The notes below the pieces were generated by a model that worked only from the letters and a program-made list of their open reading frames with translations, had not been told where the DNA came from and did not search any database. 64,000 nt of DNA from Desulfobacter latus (GTDB taxonomy: Bacteria; Desulfobacterota; Desulfobacteria; Desulfobacterales; Desulfobacteraceae): positions 62,001 through 126,000 of the forward strand of contig NZ_JACADJ010000001.1 in NCBI RefSeq assembly GCF_013389365.1, given 5' to 3'. A program made the translations under genes and the position numbers. Shown here one piece after another: positions 17,287 to 27,521 of this stretch. Numbering within the stretch: the stretch's first letter is position 1; each line of letters starts with the position of its first letter.

Positions 17287-18509
17287 TTTAAAACATCTTT
17301 TAAACGCGCCATGGCCTTGGCTACATTTTCAGGGCTGTTAAAGGCGGAAATTCTTATGGATTGTGCCCCGCACCGGCCAAAGCCCCCGCCGGGGGTACAG
17401 ACCACGCCTGCCTTGTCCAGCAGCAGGTCAAAGAATTCCCAGGAATCCCGGCCATTGCCGTCGATCCAGATGTATGGCGAATTATCCCCCCCCACATGGT
17501 CAAATCCAAGGTCTGTCATGGTCCGGCGTATCACCCCGGCATTGGCCAGGTAATAGTCGATATTTGCTTTAACCTGGGCCTGGCCTTCCGGGCTGTAAAC
17601 CGCCTCGGCCGCCTTTTGTACCGGATAGGAGACACCGTTGAATTTGGTGGACTGCCGGCGGTTCCACATGTCATGCAAGGAAACCTTGGCGCCGTCGGCC
17701 GTATAGATCATGCATGCCTTGGGCACCACTGTAAATCCGCAGCGGGTGCCTGTGAAACCGGCTGTCTTGGAAAAGCTTCTGAATTCCACGGCCACCTCTT
17801 TGGCCCCGGGGATTTCATAAATGCTTCGGGGAAGATTCTCATCCCGGATAAAGGCTTCATAGGCGGCATCAAACAGGATCAGGGCTTTATTGTCCCGGGC
17901 ATAATCCACCCAGGCGGCAAGCTGTTCCTTGGTAGCAGTGGACCCTGTGGGATTGTTGGGGAAACACAGATAGATCAGATCCACGGGCGAAGCGGGCAGA
18001 TCCGGCATAAATCCGTTTTCTTTCAGGCAATCCATGTAAACAATGCCCTGGTACCGTCCGTCCTTGAATTCACCGGTTCTTCCGGCCATGACATTGGTAT
18101 CCAGGTACACCGGATACACCGGGTCCGGAATGGCAATGGTAATATCATTGGCGAACAGCTCCTGGAAATTGCCTGTATCGCATTTGGCGCCATCGGACAC
18201 AAAAATCTCATCCGCATCAATATCCGCCCCTCTGGACTGGAAATCGCCGGCGGCAATGGCCTGTCTTAAAAACAGATATCCCTGCTCAGGGCCATATCCT
18301 CTGAATGAGGCATCATCGGACATTTCATCCACACCCGTTTTAAATGCCTGAACAACCGCAGGGGGCAGCGGCAGGGTAACATCGCCGATGCCAAGGCGGA
18401 TCACCTCCTTGTCGGGATTGTTGTCCTGGTATGTTTGAACCCGTGTGGCAATGTCTGCAAATAAATATGAGGCATTCAGTTTGTTGTAATTTTCATTGGC
18501 TGTAATCAC
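17283..18509 (-). CDS. dapL: LL-diaminopimelate aminotransferase
   Basis: PLP-dependent class I/II aminotransferase of 408 residues, the usual DapL length. The cofactor Lys lies in [25 protein letters not shown] and [14 protein letters not shown] are typical of DapL. It converts tetrahydrodipicolinate directly to LL-diaminopimelate for lysine and peptidoglycan synthesis, bypassing the succinylase route. It is the first gene of an operon with two moeA genes, an unexpected metabolic mix. The promoter should lie in the 330-base divergent gap to the RTX gene. Confidence 0.95.
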   Translation of the reverse strand: MITANENYNKLNASYLFADIATRVQTYQDNNPDKEVIRLGIGDVTLPLPPAVVQAFKTGVDEMSDDASFRGYGPEQGYLFLRQAIAAGDFQSRGADIDADEIFVSDGAKCDTGNFQELFANDITIAIPDPVYPVYLDTNVMAGRTGEFKDGRYQGIVYMDCLKENGFMPDLPASPVDLIYLCFPNNPTGSTATKEQLAAWVDYARDNKALILFDAAYEAFIRDENLPRSIYEIPGAKEVAVEFRSFSKTAGFTGTRCGFTVVPKACMIYTADGAKVSLHDMWNRRQSTKFNGVSYPVQKAAEAVYSPEGQAQVKANIDYYLANAGVIRRTMTDLGFDHVGGDNSPYIWIDGNGRDSWEFFDLLLDKAGVVCTPGGGFGRCGAQSIRISAFNSPENVAKAMARLKDVLK

Positions 18510-18666
18510 GCGTAAATTCCTTATTTCGTTATTGGCGTTTCCAGTTAGCCGGTTGTTTGCCGGACAAAAATTATGTTTATTTAAAATAATATCTGGTTTT
18601 AGTCAAAACAGGCGCTGATGTCAATTTTCAAAACAGGGTCGGCGCATGTAGCCAGCTGATTGATTG

Positions 18667-18695
18667 TTGATTTTTTTTGTAAGGAAATATATATC
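18667..18695 (+). promoter_or_regulatory. Weak candidate promoter for the RTX gene
   Basis: TTGATT (18667-18672) and TATATC (18690-18695) are 17 bases apart in the AT-rich divergent gap 18510-18839. If used, it gives a leader of about 135 bases. The gap otherwise holds no gene and no strong palindrome apart from CCAACGTTGG at 18791-18800. Confidence 0.3.
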
Positions 18696-18839
18696 ATTCT
18701 AAAATAATTTTTTGATGAATCATGTAATGAAATCGGACGAATATTAAGTGTCACCAAAGGCTTTAACCGAAAAATCATATGGGATTGGTTCCAACGTTGG
18801 CCGCTGTAGGGTCAGACATAAAAATTGAAAGGTGTAATC

Positions 18840-21800
18840 ATGCCGGATTTGAATATATCTGAAGATGCTGCAGGGAAAGTGGTACGTTTAAACGGTGAAG
18901 CAAGTGCTGTTTCTTCAACGGGCCAGACTCGTGCGCTGTCCTTGGGAAGTGAGATTTTCCAGGGGGAGACCATTCTTACGGCCCAGGACAGTCACCTGGA
19001 AATCGACTTCAAGGATAACACTTCCATGTCCCAGGGGGCAAACAGCCGGTCCGTTATTTCTCAGTATGTCTATGATCCGGAGAATGCCTCAACATCCAAT
19101 CTCTTGTTTGAGATGACAAAGGGCGTATTCAGAACCGTTACCGGTGAAATTGTCAAGCAAAACCCGGATAACTTCAAGCTTAAATCCCCATTGGTTCTCA
19201 TCGGTATCCGGGGGACGACCGTTAATATGGATATCCGTGACGGATTTGAATCCATTGGTGCTGAAAATCTTGGTGAGGGCAAGGCCATGGTGATCCAGGA
19301 TTATGAAGGGAATACCCGATTCATAACAAAATCGTTGACAATTTTGGACGTGATCAAAGGTCAGCCCCTGTCGCTCCATAGAAATATGACCTGGGAAGAG
19401 GTAAATCGATATCGTCAGCAGGCGCCCAATTCCATTGACGCTGATCCGGATTACCAGGAAAACATGGAAGAACGACTGGAAGAAAATGAGGATCAACCTG
19501 AAGATGTAGAGAAGAACACCGGAGACGCCGTCGGTGAAGAAAGCGGAGAAGAAGGTGTGGTGGCGGGCGAGGCCGATGGGGAACCGGAGGAAGGAAACGA
19601 TCCTTCTTCTGAAATTGCCGTTGACTCCGGGGGCATAGATTCCATGTCCTGGGCAACGGAAGAGCTGGTTGTATCCGAAGATTTAGGAGAAGAAATTGCC
19701 AGAAACACAGAACCTGTATTTTTAGATTCAGCTTTTGAGGCTGAAGTGCCGACCGGGGATTTTGATCCGGCGTTATTTGAAGAGGATGATGAAGAGCGTG
19801 AGCCGGAGCCTGAACCGGAAGCTGAACTGGAACCGGAAGCTGAACCGGAACCGGAACCGGAACCGGAACCTGAGCCTGAGCCTGAGCCGGAACCTGAGCC
19901 TGAGCCGGAATCTGATTCGAGAATACTGGGAACAGATGCAGATGATTTTCTTATGGGGACCACCCAAGAAGATACCATATTGGGTGAAGCCGGAAGTGAT
20001 ACGCTGAAGGGTCTGGGCAGTGATGATTCTCTGGACGGTGGTTCAGAAAATGATGACATGTTCGGGGATGAAGGAGATGATCAACTGAATGGGTCTGATG
20101 GCGATGACAACCTGGACGGCGGTACCGGCAGTGATTCTTTGTACGGTGAGGCCGGGAACGACATCCTGATAGGAGGCGACGACAATGACGCCCTGGAAGG
20201 TGGCGCTGAAAACGATACGCTGACCGGTGGTGCCGGAAACGATTCACTGTCCGGGGATGACGGAGATGACCAACTGTATGGGTCGGATGGCGATGACAGC
20301 CTGGACGGCGGTACCGGCAGTGATTCTTTGTACGGTGAGGCCGGAAACGACATCCTGATAGGAGGAGACGACAATGACGCCCTGGAGGGTGGCGCTGAAA
20401 ACGATACGCTGACCGGTGGTGCCGGAAACGATACACTGTCCGGGGATGAAGGAGATGACCAACTGTATGGATCAGACGGCAATGACAGCCTGGACGGCGG
20501 CACCGGCAGTGACGCTTTATACGGAGAAGCAGGAGACGACACGTTGTTGGGAGGAGACGGTAACGATACCCTGGAAGGTGGGGGCGGAAGTAGTGTTTTG
20601 TACGGAGAAGCCGGAAACGACAACCTGTACGTGACCAGTAGTGCAGGAGACGACCTTATCCACCTGATGTACGGCGGTACTGGAGACGACACCCTGCAAG
20701 GCGCTGAGGGCGATGATGCGCTGTTCGGCGGGGAAGGGGACGACGACATAAATGGCGGTGCTGGTACCGGGGATGATACCCTCCAGGGCGGACAGGGAAA
20801 CGACACCCTGGACGGCGGGGATATGCAGGCGACCGATACAGGGAATAGGGTCGATTACAGTGACTCTGATCCCGGCACAGCCATTGATCTGCGCATTGAT
20901 TATGATGCGCATACCGGCTCTTTTGACGGCTCCTGGACCATTGACGGTTGGGGAGATACGGATACATTAATCAATATCACCGGCGTGATCGCCTCATCCG
21001 GTGATGATTCTATTCATATTGATATTGCTAATGCCGTGGGTAACGACAACGATCCCTCCTGGTATATCTGGGGCCTTGGGGGAGATGACACCATCACGGG
21101 CACCCAGGGAGAACAGATAAGTGTCTTGTACAGCAAAGACCCTGCCGGGGTGAATGTGGACCTGGAGAGTGGGACAGCCGTCGATGGATGGGGAAATACA
21201 GATACCCTTATCGAAATTTACGGGGTAAAAGGCTCTAATTATAACGATACCCTGTTGGGGTATGAGGCCGGGAATGAAGGATTTTTAGGTTCCCTAGGAA
21301 ATGACAGCATTGATGGGAATAGTTCAGCAGGCTGGACTTTGGTGGACTATTCGATGCTGGGCCTGAATGATGATGATGACGGAATAAGCGGTATTCAGGT
21401 CGATCTGTCCCAGAACATGGCATGGGGTCTGGACCCTTCAGGCATCCCCATATTTGAGGATACCCTTGTGGATGTTGATGAGGTCTTGGGCACAGATTTA
21501 AACGATTCACTTATTGGTGATGCCAATGCCAACTACTTTGCCGGGGCCGGCGGTGACGATGATATTACCGGCGGAGACGGGAATGACACAATCTGGGGCG
21601 AGAACGGCAACGATACGCTGTACGGCGGCACCGGCAACGATAAACTGGTCGGTGGTGACGGAAAAAATATTCTATTCGGTGATGTAGGAGATGACGAGCT
21701 GTATGGCGGGGATGAGGGTGACACCCTGAACGGTGGTTTCGGCAGCGACTTTCTGTTAGGTGGTATCGAAAACGATGCGTTGTTCGGTGATGCCGACGAC

Positions 21801-23108
21801 GATGAGTTGTGGGGCAGAGAGGGAGATGACACCCTGACCGGCGGGGCCGGCAGTGACACGATGCGCGGCGAGGCCGGAAATGATGCGCTGTTTGGTGAGG
21901 CGGGTGCCGACGACCTATGGGGTGGGGATGGGGATGACACCCTGGACGGTAGCACTGAAAGTGATGACCTGCATGGCGGCAGCGGAAACGACTCTCTGGC
22001 AGGCGGAGACGCAGATGACTTCCTGGACGGCGAAGATGACAATGATTCTCTGCTGGGTGATGCCGGGTCCGACGAATTGTGGGGTGGAGATGGGGATGAC
22101 ACTCTGGACGGGGGCAATGAGAACGATGAATTGTACGGCGATGCCGGAAACGACTTCGTACAGGGTGCAGACGGCAATGATTTCATGGACGGCGGTGCTG
22201 ATAACGATGTATTAATCGGCGGTGCAGGAAACGATGAGCTGTTCGGAGATACCGGAAACGATCAGCTATATGGGTCAGAAGGTGATGACAACTTGAACGG
22301 TGGTATTGATAACGATACGCTGCATGGTGACACCGGACATGACACACTGTATGGCGGGGATGGGGCGGATATCCTGAACGGCGGCACTGAAAATGACTCT
22401 CTGTGGGGTGGGGAAGGTCATGACACCCTGGAGGGCGGATCTGAAGAAGATGAACTGCACGGGAATTCCGGAGACGATGAACTTAAGGGAGAGAGTGGCA
22501 ACGATATCTTGTATGGGGATGACGGAGACGATGAGCTTATAGGGGGCAGTGGCGACGATACCCTGTACGGCAATGCCGGACACGATGAGATTGAGGGCGG
22601 CAGTGGCGACGACAGGTTTATTTTAACCGACATTAACGCTGACGATATCCTGTTGGATTTCCAGGTCAATGGCAGCCTGGGAAATGATATACTGGTGTTT
22701 AACGAAGGCCAAATGAATATCACCTCATATGGTACGGGGTCCGAAATCTACACCCATACGTATGAACCGGTGGATGTTATTGATCCTGCGCTTTATAATG
22801 TTGTCGGAATTACCTATTCCGATAATACGGCAGGGGTATGGGATGAGGCTGAAGTATCCACTGTAATTGACGGGATTGTAGACTCTGGGAAAATGAATGG
22901 TATTCATGATGCCACCTATTTTATTCTGAATAACGGCGGCAATGACCAGAACAGCGGTGAAAGTCGGGTCTATTACTGGGAAGGGGACATTGACCTTGGT
23001 GGTGACGTTGATGCCGAAGAACTCACTCTTCTTGCCACCATGGTTGATGTCACTAAGGAAGACATTTCAAATATGAATGACGATAACTTTGATATCATCA
23101 CCGTTTAG
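18840..23108 (+). CDS. FecR-domain RTX exoprotein, type I secretion substrate
   Basis: Acidic protein of 1,422 residues without an N-terminal signal peptide. Order: FecR-like domain (about 35-185, including [17 protein letters not shown]), acidic region (about 205-313), Glu-Pro repeat rod (about 320-357), first RTX block (about 364-665), a middle region with two copies of a [15 protein letters not shown]-like motif (665-880), second RTX block (about 883-1258), then a C-terminal region ending in DDNFDIITV, typical of a type I secretion signal. RTX nonapeptides (GGxGxDxLx) bind Ca2+ and fold outside the cell. The facing tolC-ABC-HlyD operon is the likely exporter. Start set at ATG 18840, after AAAGGTG. 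Probably a surface adhesin or S-layer-like protein; no enzyme domain is seen. Confidence 0.92.
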   Translation: MPDLNISEDAAGKVVRLNGEASAVSSTGQTRALSLGSEIFQGETILTAQDSHLEIDFKDNTSMSQGANSRSVISQYVYDPENASTSNLLFEMTKGVFRTVTGEIVKQNPDNFKLKSPLVLIGIRGTTVNMDIRDGFESIGAENLGEGKAMVIQDYEGNTRFITKSLTILDVIKGQPLSLHRNMTWEEVNRYRQQAPNSIDADPDYQENMEERLEENEDQPEDVEKNTGDAVGEESGEEGVVAGEADGEPEEGNDPSSEIAVDSGGIDSMSWATEELVVSEDLGEEIARNTEPVFLDSAFEAEVPTGDFDPALFEEDDEEREPEPEPEAELEPEAEPEPEPEPEPEPEPEPEPEPEPESDSRILGTDADDFLMGTTQEDTILGEAGSDTLKGLGSDDSLDGGSENDDMFGDEGDDQLNGSDGDDNLDGGTGSDSLYGEAGNDILIGGDDNDALEGGAENDTLTGGAGNDSLSGDDGDDQLYGSDGDDSLDGGTGSDSLYGEAGNDILIGGDDNDALEGGAENDTLTGGAGNDTLSGDEGDDQLYGSDGNDSLDGGTGSDALYGEAGDDTLLGGDGNDTLEGGGGSSVLYGEAGNDNLYVTSSAGDDLIHLMYGGTGDDTLQGAEGDDALFGGEGDDDINGGAGTGDDTLQGGQGNDTLDGGDMQATDTGNRVDYSDSDPGTAIDLRIDYDAHTGSFDGSWTIDGWGDTDTLINITGVIASSGDDSIHIDIANAVGNDNDPSWYIWGLGGDDTITGTQGEQISVLYSKDPAGVNVDLESGTAVDGWGNTDTLIEIYGVKGSNYNDTLLGYEAGNEGFLGSLGNDSIDGNSSAGWTLVDYSMLGLNDDDDGISGIQVDLSQNMAWGLDPSGIPIFEDTLVDVDEVLGTDLNDSLIGDANANYFAGAGGDDDITGGDGNDTIWGENGNDTLYGGTGNDKLVGGDGKNILFGDVGDDELYGGDEGDTLNGGFGSDFLLGGIENDALFGDADDDELWGREGDDTLTGGAGSDTMRGEAGNDALFGEAGADDLWGGDGDDTLDGSTESDDLHGGSGNDSLAGGDADDFLDGEDDNDSLLGDAGSDELWGGDGDDTLDGGNENDELYGDAGNDFVQGADGNDFMDGGADNDVLIGGAGNDELFGDTGNDQLYGSEGDDNLNGGIDNDTLHGDTGHDTLYGGDGADILNGGTENDSLWGGEGHDTLEGGSEEDELHGNSGDDELKGESGNDILYGDDGDDELIGGSGDDTLYGNAGHDEIEGGSGDDRFILTDINADDILLDFQVNGSLGNDILVFNEGQMNITSYGTGSEIYTHTYEPVDVIDPALYNVVGITYSDNTAGVWDEAEVSTVIDGIVDSGKMNGIHDATYFILNNGGNDQNSGESRVYYWEGDIDLGGDVDAEELTLLATMVDVTKEDISNMNDDNFDIITV
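20091..20468 (+). repeat. 189-bp tandem duplication inside the RTX block
   Basis: Units 20091-20279 and 20280-20468 are nearly identical in DNA and each encodes seven nonapeptides (63 residues). A diverged third unit begins at 20469. Synonymous differences are few, which points to a recent duplication or to gene conversion. Confidence 0.85.
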
Positions 23109-23146
23109 GAATTGCTCTTAAATAACTTGCCCATTTTTCTATATCC

Positions 23147-23200
23147 GGAAGCGCGGACGTTCCGCCTGCAGTAACGATGCAGGCGGGACGCCTGCGCTCC
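23147..23200. terminator. GC-rich palindrome between convergent genes
   Basis: Arms 23147-23170 and 23178-23200 pair over most of their length around the loop GTAACGA, with the core CCGCCTGCA/TGCAGGCGG perfect. It lies between the ends of the RTX gene and the glycosyltransferase gene and could terminate both. The sequence resembles the 'GGAGCGCAGGCGTCCCGCC' type of dispersed repeat seen in many genomes. Confidence 0.65.
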
Positions 23201-23233
23201 CAGGTTAAACTATTTCGGTCTCATTCCTTAGTG

Positions 23234-24502
23234 CTAACCGAACCGCCGACCATGGGCCGGAGCTGCACTCAATTGTTGGACAAGTTCCATCTGTCGGGCC
23301 AGGGTCAGTCGAAGATCGTATTTTTCCAGGACGGTCTGTCTGGCCTTTTGCTTAATGCTTTCCATGAAAGAGGGATATTCCAGGCAGGCACATACTTTTT
23401 GGGCAATATCGGCCGGGGAGAAGAAATCGGTCAATATCCCGTTATATCCGTCCCGGATTACCTCCCTTACCGGCGGTGTGTCCGATGCCGCCACCAGGCA
23501 ACCGGTGGCCATGGCTTCCAGCATGGACCAGGAGAGGACAAAGGGAACGGTCAGATAGACATGGACCTGTGAGGCCTGCAAAAGTCTGCGGTACTCTCCG
23601 TAAGGAAGAGGATCCAGGAAATGAACCCTGGACGGATCCAGTGTCACCCTCTTTTCCATGATTGTTTTGAAGGTTCTTCCTTTGGGGGGCCGGGGGCCGT
23701 AGCAGACCCGGTCCTCTCCCACCAGGACGATATGGGCCCTGGGCCGTTTGTCGAGAATGTCCGGTATCGCCTCCACAAACTGGGGAAAGCCCCGGTAGGG
23801 CTCAAAGCCCCGGGTGGTATAGGTCACCAGTTCAATATCCCGGTCCCCCGGTCCGGTTGGCGGCAGGTTCAGTCCGGGCAGGTTCAGCTTCTGGTTCTTG
23901 TTTTCAGCAGGTTTGAATACATCCGTGTCAATGCCGTCATGGACCACCATCAGCTTATGGTGAAACGCTTTGGGAAACTGGGCTTTCTGCCAAAGGGTGG
24001 GACAAAGGCCCATGTCGCAGGCAGCAAGATCCGATAAAATGGACATGCTCCTGTTTCTAAAGTCCATCCTGGATTTGGCGGATGGCGGGGATTTTCTGCC
24101 GAATGTTGCATTGGGTTTTTCGGCATCGTAGTACCATTCAAAATATCCAAGAAACGGGGTGTGGGGAAAAATATCCTTGAGGTAAAGAGTGGCCCCCCAT
24201 CCTGAGTGACCGATCATCAGGTCGGGTTTAAATCCCTTTTTTTTCAAGCCCATGAGAAGGGCTGCCACGGCCTGGCCTCTTTTATGCCGCATCCGGGCAT
24301 CCGCCTCGCCCGGATCCATGTTCTGTCCCGGATCTGTGCTGTCAGGTTCCCTGAATATCAGCTTCTCAACGCCCGGTATCTTCCATTCCGGCCTGGGATT
24401 TGCCGTCAAAAAGATCACCCGGTTCCCCTGTGTTCCGCCAAGATGCTTTGCCAGGTGTCTGAACTGGGCCGGAAAATTGGGGTGTACAAATATAATATTC
24501 AT
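23234..24502 (-). CDS. Family 4 glycosyltransferase
   Basis: Protein of 422 residues with the GT-B fold. The N-terminal strand MNIIFVHPNFPAQFRHLA is typical of this GT4 group, as is the DGIDTDVFKP acceptor-side loop. The C-terminal donor site reads VLSWSMLEAMATGCLVAASDTPPVREVI, containing the E(x7)E-type region of retaining enzymes. It transfers a sugar from a nucleotide donor; acceptor unknown. It is the last gene of the type I secretion operon, nine bases after hlyD, so it may modify the RTX protein or an associated polysaccharide. This is an inference from position only. Confidence 0.9.
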   Translation of the reverse strand: MNIIFVHPNFPAQFRHLAKHLGGTQGNRVIFLTANPRPEWKIPGVEKLIFREPDSTDPGQNMDPGEADARMRHKRGQAVAALLMGLKKKGFKPDLMIGHSGWGATLYLKDIFPHTPFLGYFEWYYDAEKPNATFGRKSPPSAKSRMDFRNRSMSILSDLAACDMGLCPTLWQKAQFPKAFHHKLMVVHDGIDTDVFKPAENKNQKLNLPGLNLPPTGPGDRDIELVTYTTRGFEPYRGFPQFVEAIPDILDKRPRAHIVLVGEDRVCYGPRPPKGRTFKTIMEKRVTLDPSRVHFLDPLPYGEYRRLLQASQVHVYLTVPFVLSWSMLEAMATGCLVAASDTPPVREVIRDGYNGILTDFFSPADIAQKVCACLEYPSFMESIKQKARQTVLEKYDLRLTLARQMELVQQLSAAPAHGRRFG

Positions 24503-24511
24503 TAGGCGGGG

Positions 24512-25789
24512 TTATCTTTCCTGGAGGGAAAAACTCAGGGTGTTGACAAAAGGGTCCAGAAGGTACGCCAGGACACTTCGTTGTCCGATATGAATATATG
24601 CCATGAGGATCATGCCTGGATAGAGACGGTATTTTTCAGTCCCGGCCTCAAAGTAGTTTTTGTCCGACTGAATCAGAACCACATAAAAGGTTCTGCCCCG
24701 GTTATCCGTAAAAGAGTCCGGACTGATGGTGGTGACCTTGCCTGCCAACTTTTTAAATTTTCCTGCATCCTTGTCCGGCAGCCGGAGCTGAACATCCTGG
24801 CCGGTTCGAATATATCCGATATCCGATATATTCAAGTGGGCCTCAATGATCAGCCGTTCCTGTGAGGGGACAATATCCACCAGAGTATCTCCCGGCTGTA
24901 TTACACCGCCCCGGGTAACCCGGTGCAGCCGCTTGACCACCCCGTTGATGGGGGAGCGGATAATGGTCCTGTCCAGGCTGTCTTTGTATTTTTTGAGCCG
25001 GGCTGAAAATTCCTTGAGTTCCTGGTGGGTTTGTTTAAGTTTTTCAGCGGTCTCCTCCCTGAAGAGATGAACGGCTTCATTGAGCTTTTCTTTGGTTTCG
25101 TTCAGGGCATGACGTGACTCTTTCAGGGCTGATTTGTCCTTAAGAATCAGGCCCTGGATCTCTTTTTTCCGGTTTAAGATGCCCAGGTGTTTGATTCTGG
25201 TGGTCAGGTTGTCTTTGAGCAGGTCCTCACTCAGGGCCAGCTCTTCTTCCAGCAGCGGTAGACGTTCAAGCTTGTTGGCCAGTTGGGCCTGGATGGATTT
25301 AATCCGCTGCTCCCGCTGGCTGATAATGGTCTTTAATTTACTGCATTTGCTTTCAAAGCTTTTTTTGCCGGCATAAAACAGCTCCAGGGCTTCCCGGACC
25401 AGGTCCGGATGGGTCTGTTCCATATTTTGAGGAATGACAGGCTGGTCCAGGTCCTGGCGCAAGGCCTCAAATCTTGCCGCATCCAGGGTCAGACTTTCCA
25501 CCCTGGCATTGATCTCTTCCAGGCTGGCGCCGCTTCTGAGCTGCTCAAGCGCCATCAGAGGCTGGCCCACGGAAACGGCCTGGCCTTCGGCCACCTTGAT
25601 GGCCCGGATAATGCCCCCCTCAAAATGCTGGACATGCTTGATTTTTCCCGTGGGCACCACCTCGCCTGTGGCCAGGGAAACAATGTCCAGACGACCCTGA
25701 TGGCCCCAGACGATGAACAGGATGCACATGAGTGCCAGCAGTAAAAAAAATAGATGGGTGGTTCGGGGCAGATCGTCTGAATCACGCAT
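24512..25789 (-). CDS. HlyD-family periplasmic adaptor of type I secretion
   Basis: Membrane fusion protein of 425 residues. One N-terminal membrane helix (about 11-28), a lipoyl half (GEVVPTGKIKHVQHFEGGII), a long coiled coil (about 90-270) and the second lipoyl/beta-barrel part with RSPINGVVKRLHRVTRGGVI. The C-terminal segment YLLDPFVNTLSFSLQER is typical of T1SS adaptors. It links the inner-membrane ABC protein to TolC. It overlaps the upstream ABC gene by eight bases. Confidence 0.93.
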   Translation of the reverse strand: MRDSDDLPRTTHLFFLLLALMCILFIVWGHQGRLDIVSLATGEVVPTGKIKHVQHFEGGIIRAIKVAEGQAVSVGQPLMALEQLRSGASLEEINARVESLTLDAARFEALRQDLDQPVIPQNMEQTHPDLVREALELFYAGKKSFESKCSKLKTIISQREQRIKSIQAQLANKLERLPLLEEELALSEDLLKDNLTTRIKHLGILNRKKEIQGLILKDKSALKESRHALNETKEKLNEAVHLFREETAEKLKQTHQELKEFSARLKKYKDSLDRTIIRSPINGVVKRLHRVTRGGVIQPGDTLVDIVPSQERLIIEAHLNISDIGYIRTGQDVQLRLPDKDAGKFKKLAGKVTTISPDSFTDNRGRTFYVVLIQSDKNYFEAGTEKYRLYPGMILMAYIHIGQRSVLAYLLDPFVNTLSFSLQER

Positions 25790-27476
25790 GATCAGGTACT
25801 TTCTTTATTTCCCTATTCCCCTGCACCATGGGAGAATATTTGATTTCCGGTACCGGGGTGCTGTCCATATCCAGGACCATGGTGGCACCTTTGATGATCT
25901 TGGGATCGTTGGTGAAAATCACCATGGTTCTTTGGGTTTTTGCCATATCATTCATCAGCCGGTATATGGCGGCTTTTCCGGTTTCATCCAGGCTTTCGGT
26001 AGGGGCGTCCAGCACCACGAGGCGTCCACCGCCGGCCAGGGCCCTGGCCAGGGCTATTCGTTTCCGGATCCCGAAAGGAAAATTTTTTTCATTGTCGGAC
26101 AAAGGCGTTGCAAGTCCGGCCGGGGTTTTATCCAGAAAATCCTTGAGTCCGGCCCGTATAACCAGGGCGTTGAGCTGATCCAATGAAAGTTCCGGATTCA
26201 TCAGGGTGATATTTTCCTGGATGGACCCCTCTATAAATACCGGTTCCTGGGGCAGATAGATGATCTGGCGCCGCCACCAGGCCGGTGGGAACTGCCTGAT
26301 ATTTACATGGTCCACAAGGATGGCCCCCCGGCCCGGTTTTTCCAGGCCCATCAGCAGTCTGGCCAGGGTCGATTTGCCCGAACCGTTTTTTCCGCACACC
26401 ACCATCACCTGCCCCGGCTCAAGGGTCAGGGTCAGGGACTCAAATACAGGGGTGTTTGTTCCCCTGTATGAAAATCCCAGATCCTTGAATGCGATATGAC
26501 CCTTAAAAGGTGAAAACTGCCTGTCATCATCCGCTTCCAGCTCCAGGGGAAACGCCTTTAATGCCGTAAGTTCCTTAAATGCCCGGTTTGCCTTTGACAG
26601 GGAAAACATGGCCTGAACCAGTTTGGATGCGTTTTGAAAGGCCCTGGCGGACAGGATATTAGTACCGATCAGGGCACCCACAGTAAGGTTGCCCTGAACC
26701 ACCAGCACGGCGCCCACAGCATATATCAACAGGCTTGAGAGGCTGTTGCAGGCCATGGTCACAGACTGGCCCAGCTCCCTGGCCGCCGACATCCGGTTCT
26801 GGAGCCGGTTGATTTTTTTTGTTTCCGGCACCCACTTCTGCCATAGAAAAGAACCGGCACAAAAAGCCCGTACTGTTTCCAGGCCATTGATCCCGGACAG
26901 GTTCAACCGCTTTTGCTCTGATCGGGCAGTTAAGAGGGCCGACGCCAGTCCGGCTGACCTGCGGGTCGTCAGCCATCCGAATATCAGGGCCAGGGCGATA
27001 CCCATACAGGCCGCGGCTGCAAGTACCGGGTGCAGCAGATAAATGACACCGATAAATACAAGGGAAAAAGGGGCGTCAAGAACAGCAGTCAGGGTATGGG
27101 CATCATAGGCCTGGTGTATGGTATCCACATGATTTAACCCCTGGGAAAGCCTGGATTTTGTTTCCGCTTCCTGGTCGCCGGCCCTGAATACAAGGGTGAT
27201 CATATCCTGGGCAAGCCTGTGGTTGGGCACCTGGTTGACGGCAACCGCCATGCGGGTGCGCAGCATTCTTAAGCCCAGCTGCAGAAAAATAGCAATGAGC
27301 ATGCCCGATGTCAGGGTGATCAAGGTTCCGTTAAAGCCGTAGCTGACATACCGGTTTAAAATCTGAATCACATACAGAGGCATGGCCAGGGTCAGCAGGC
27401 TGGTCAAAAAGGTGGCCGCCAGGATTTCCAGGGCAAGCAGCGGCCGGTGGAACAATCGCTTGAGCAGTTCTATCAT
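25782..27476 (-). CDS. Type I secretion ABC permease/ATPase with degenerate motifs
   Basis: Protein of 564 residues: membrane domain (about 15-300, no C39 peptidase or C39-like domain before it) then an ABC domain. Walker A GKNGSGKST (about 362-370) and the Q-loop YLPQEP are intact. The signature LSGGQ is replaced by FPFGI, although RKRIALARAL follows as usual. Walker B reads VVLDAPTESLDE, so the catalytic Glu is Ala (about residue 491), and the H-loop His is Asn (FTNDPK, about 520). It should place RTX protein into the HlyD-TolC channel, but ATP hydrolysis by this subunit is doubtful. A partner ATPase could lie elsewhere in the genome. Confidence 0.9.
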   Translation of the reverse strand: MIELLKRLFHRPLLALEILAATFLTSLLTLAMPLYVIQILNRYVSYGFNGTLITLTSGMLIAIFLQLGLRMLRTRMAVAVNQVPNHRLAQDMITLVFRAGDQEAETKSRLSQGLNHVDTIHQAYDAHTLTAVLDAPFSLVFIGVIYLLHPVLAAAACMGIALALIFGWLTTRRSAGLASALLTARSEQKRLNLSGINGLETVRAFCAGSFLWQKWVPETKKINRLQNRMSAARELGQSVTMACNSLSSLLIYAVGAVLVVQGNLTVGALIGTNILSARAFQNASKLVQAMFSLSKANRAFKELTALKAFPLELEADDDRQFSPFKGHIAFKDLGFSYRGTNTPVFESLTLTLEPGQVMVVCGKNGSGKSTLARLLMGLEKPGRGAILVDHVNIRQFPPAWWRRQIIYLPQEPVFIEGSIQENITLMNPELSLDQLNALVIRAGLKDFLDKTPAGLATPLSDNEKNFPFGIRKRIALARALAGGGRLVVLDAPTESLDETGKAAIYRLMNDMAKTQRTMVIFTNDPKIIKGATMVLDMDSTPVPEIKYSPMVQGNREIKKVPDHA

Positions 27477-27521
27477 ATTTTTCAGATCAGGCCGACAGGG
27501 TTTGTGTGGGCGTCGTCAGGG

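Noticed and set aside
18791-18800. CCAACGTTGG palindrome before the RTX gene as a regulator site.
   Set aside because: Only ten bases, single copy, no link to a known regulator.
20091-20600. Regular short repeats that might look like a CRISPR array.
   Set aside because: They are in-frame nonapeptide codons with no spacers and no cas genes nearby.
20081-20806. Long Ser/Pro-rich open frame on the minus strand inside the RTX region, and similar ones at 19493-20059 and 21533-22186.
   Set aside because: They are shadows created by the repetitive Gly/Asp codons of the RTX gene; no start signal or family match.
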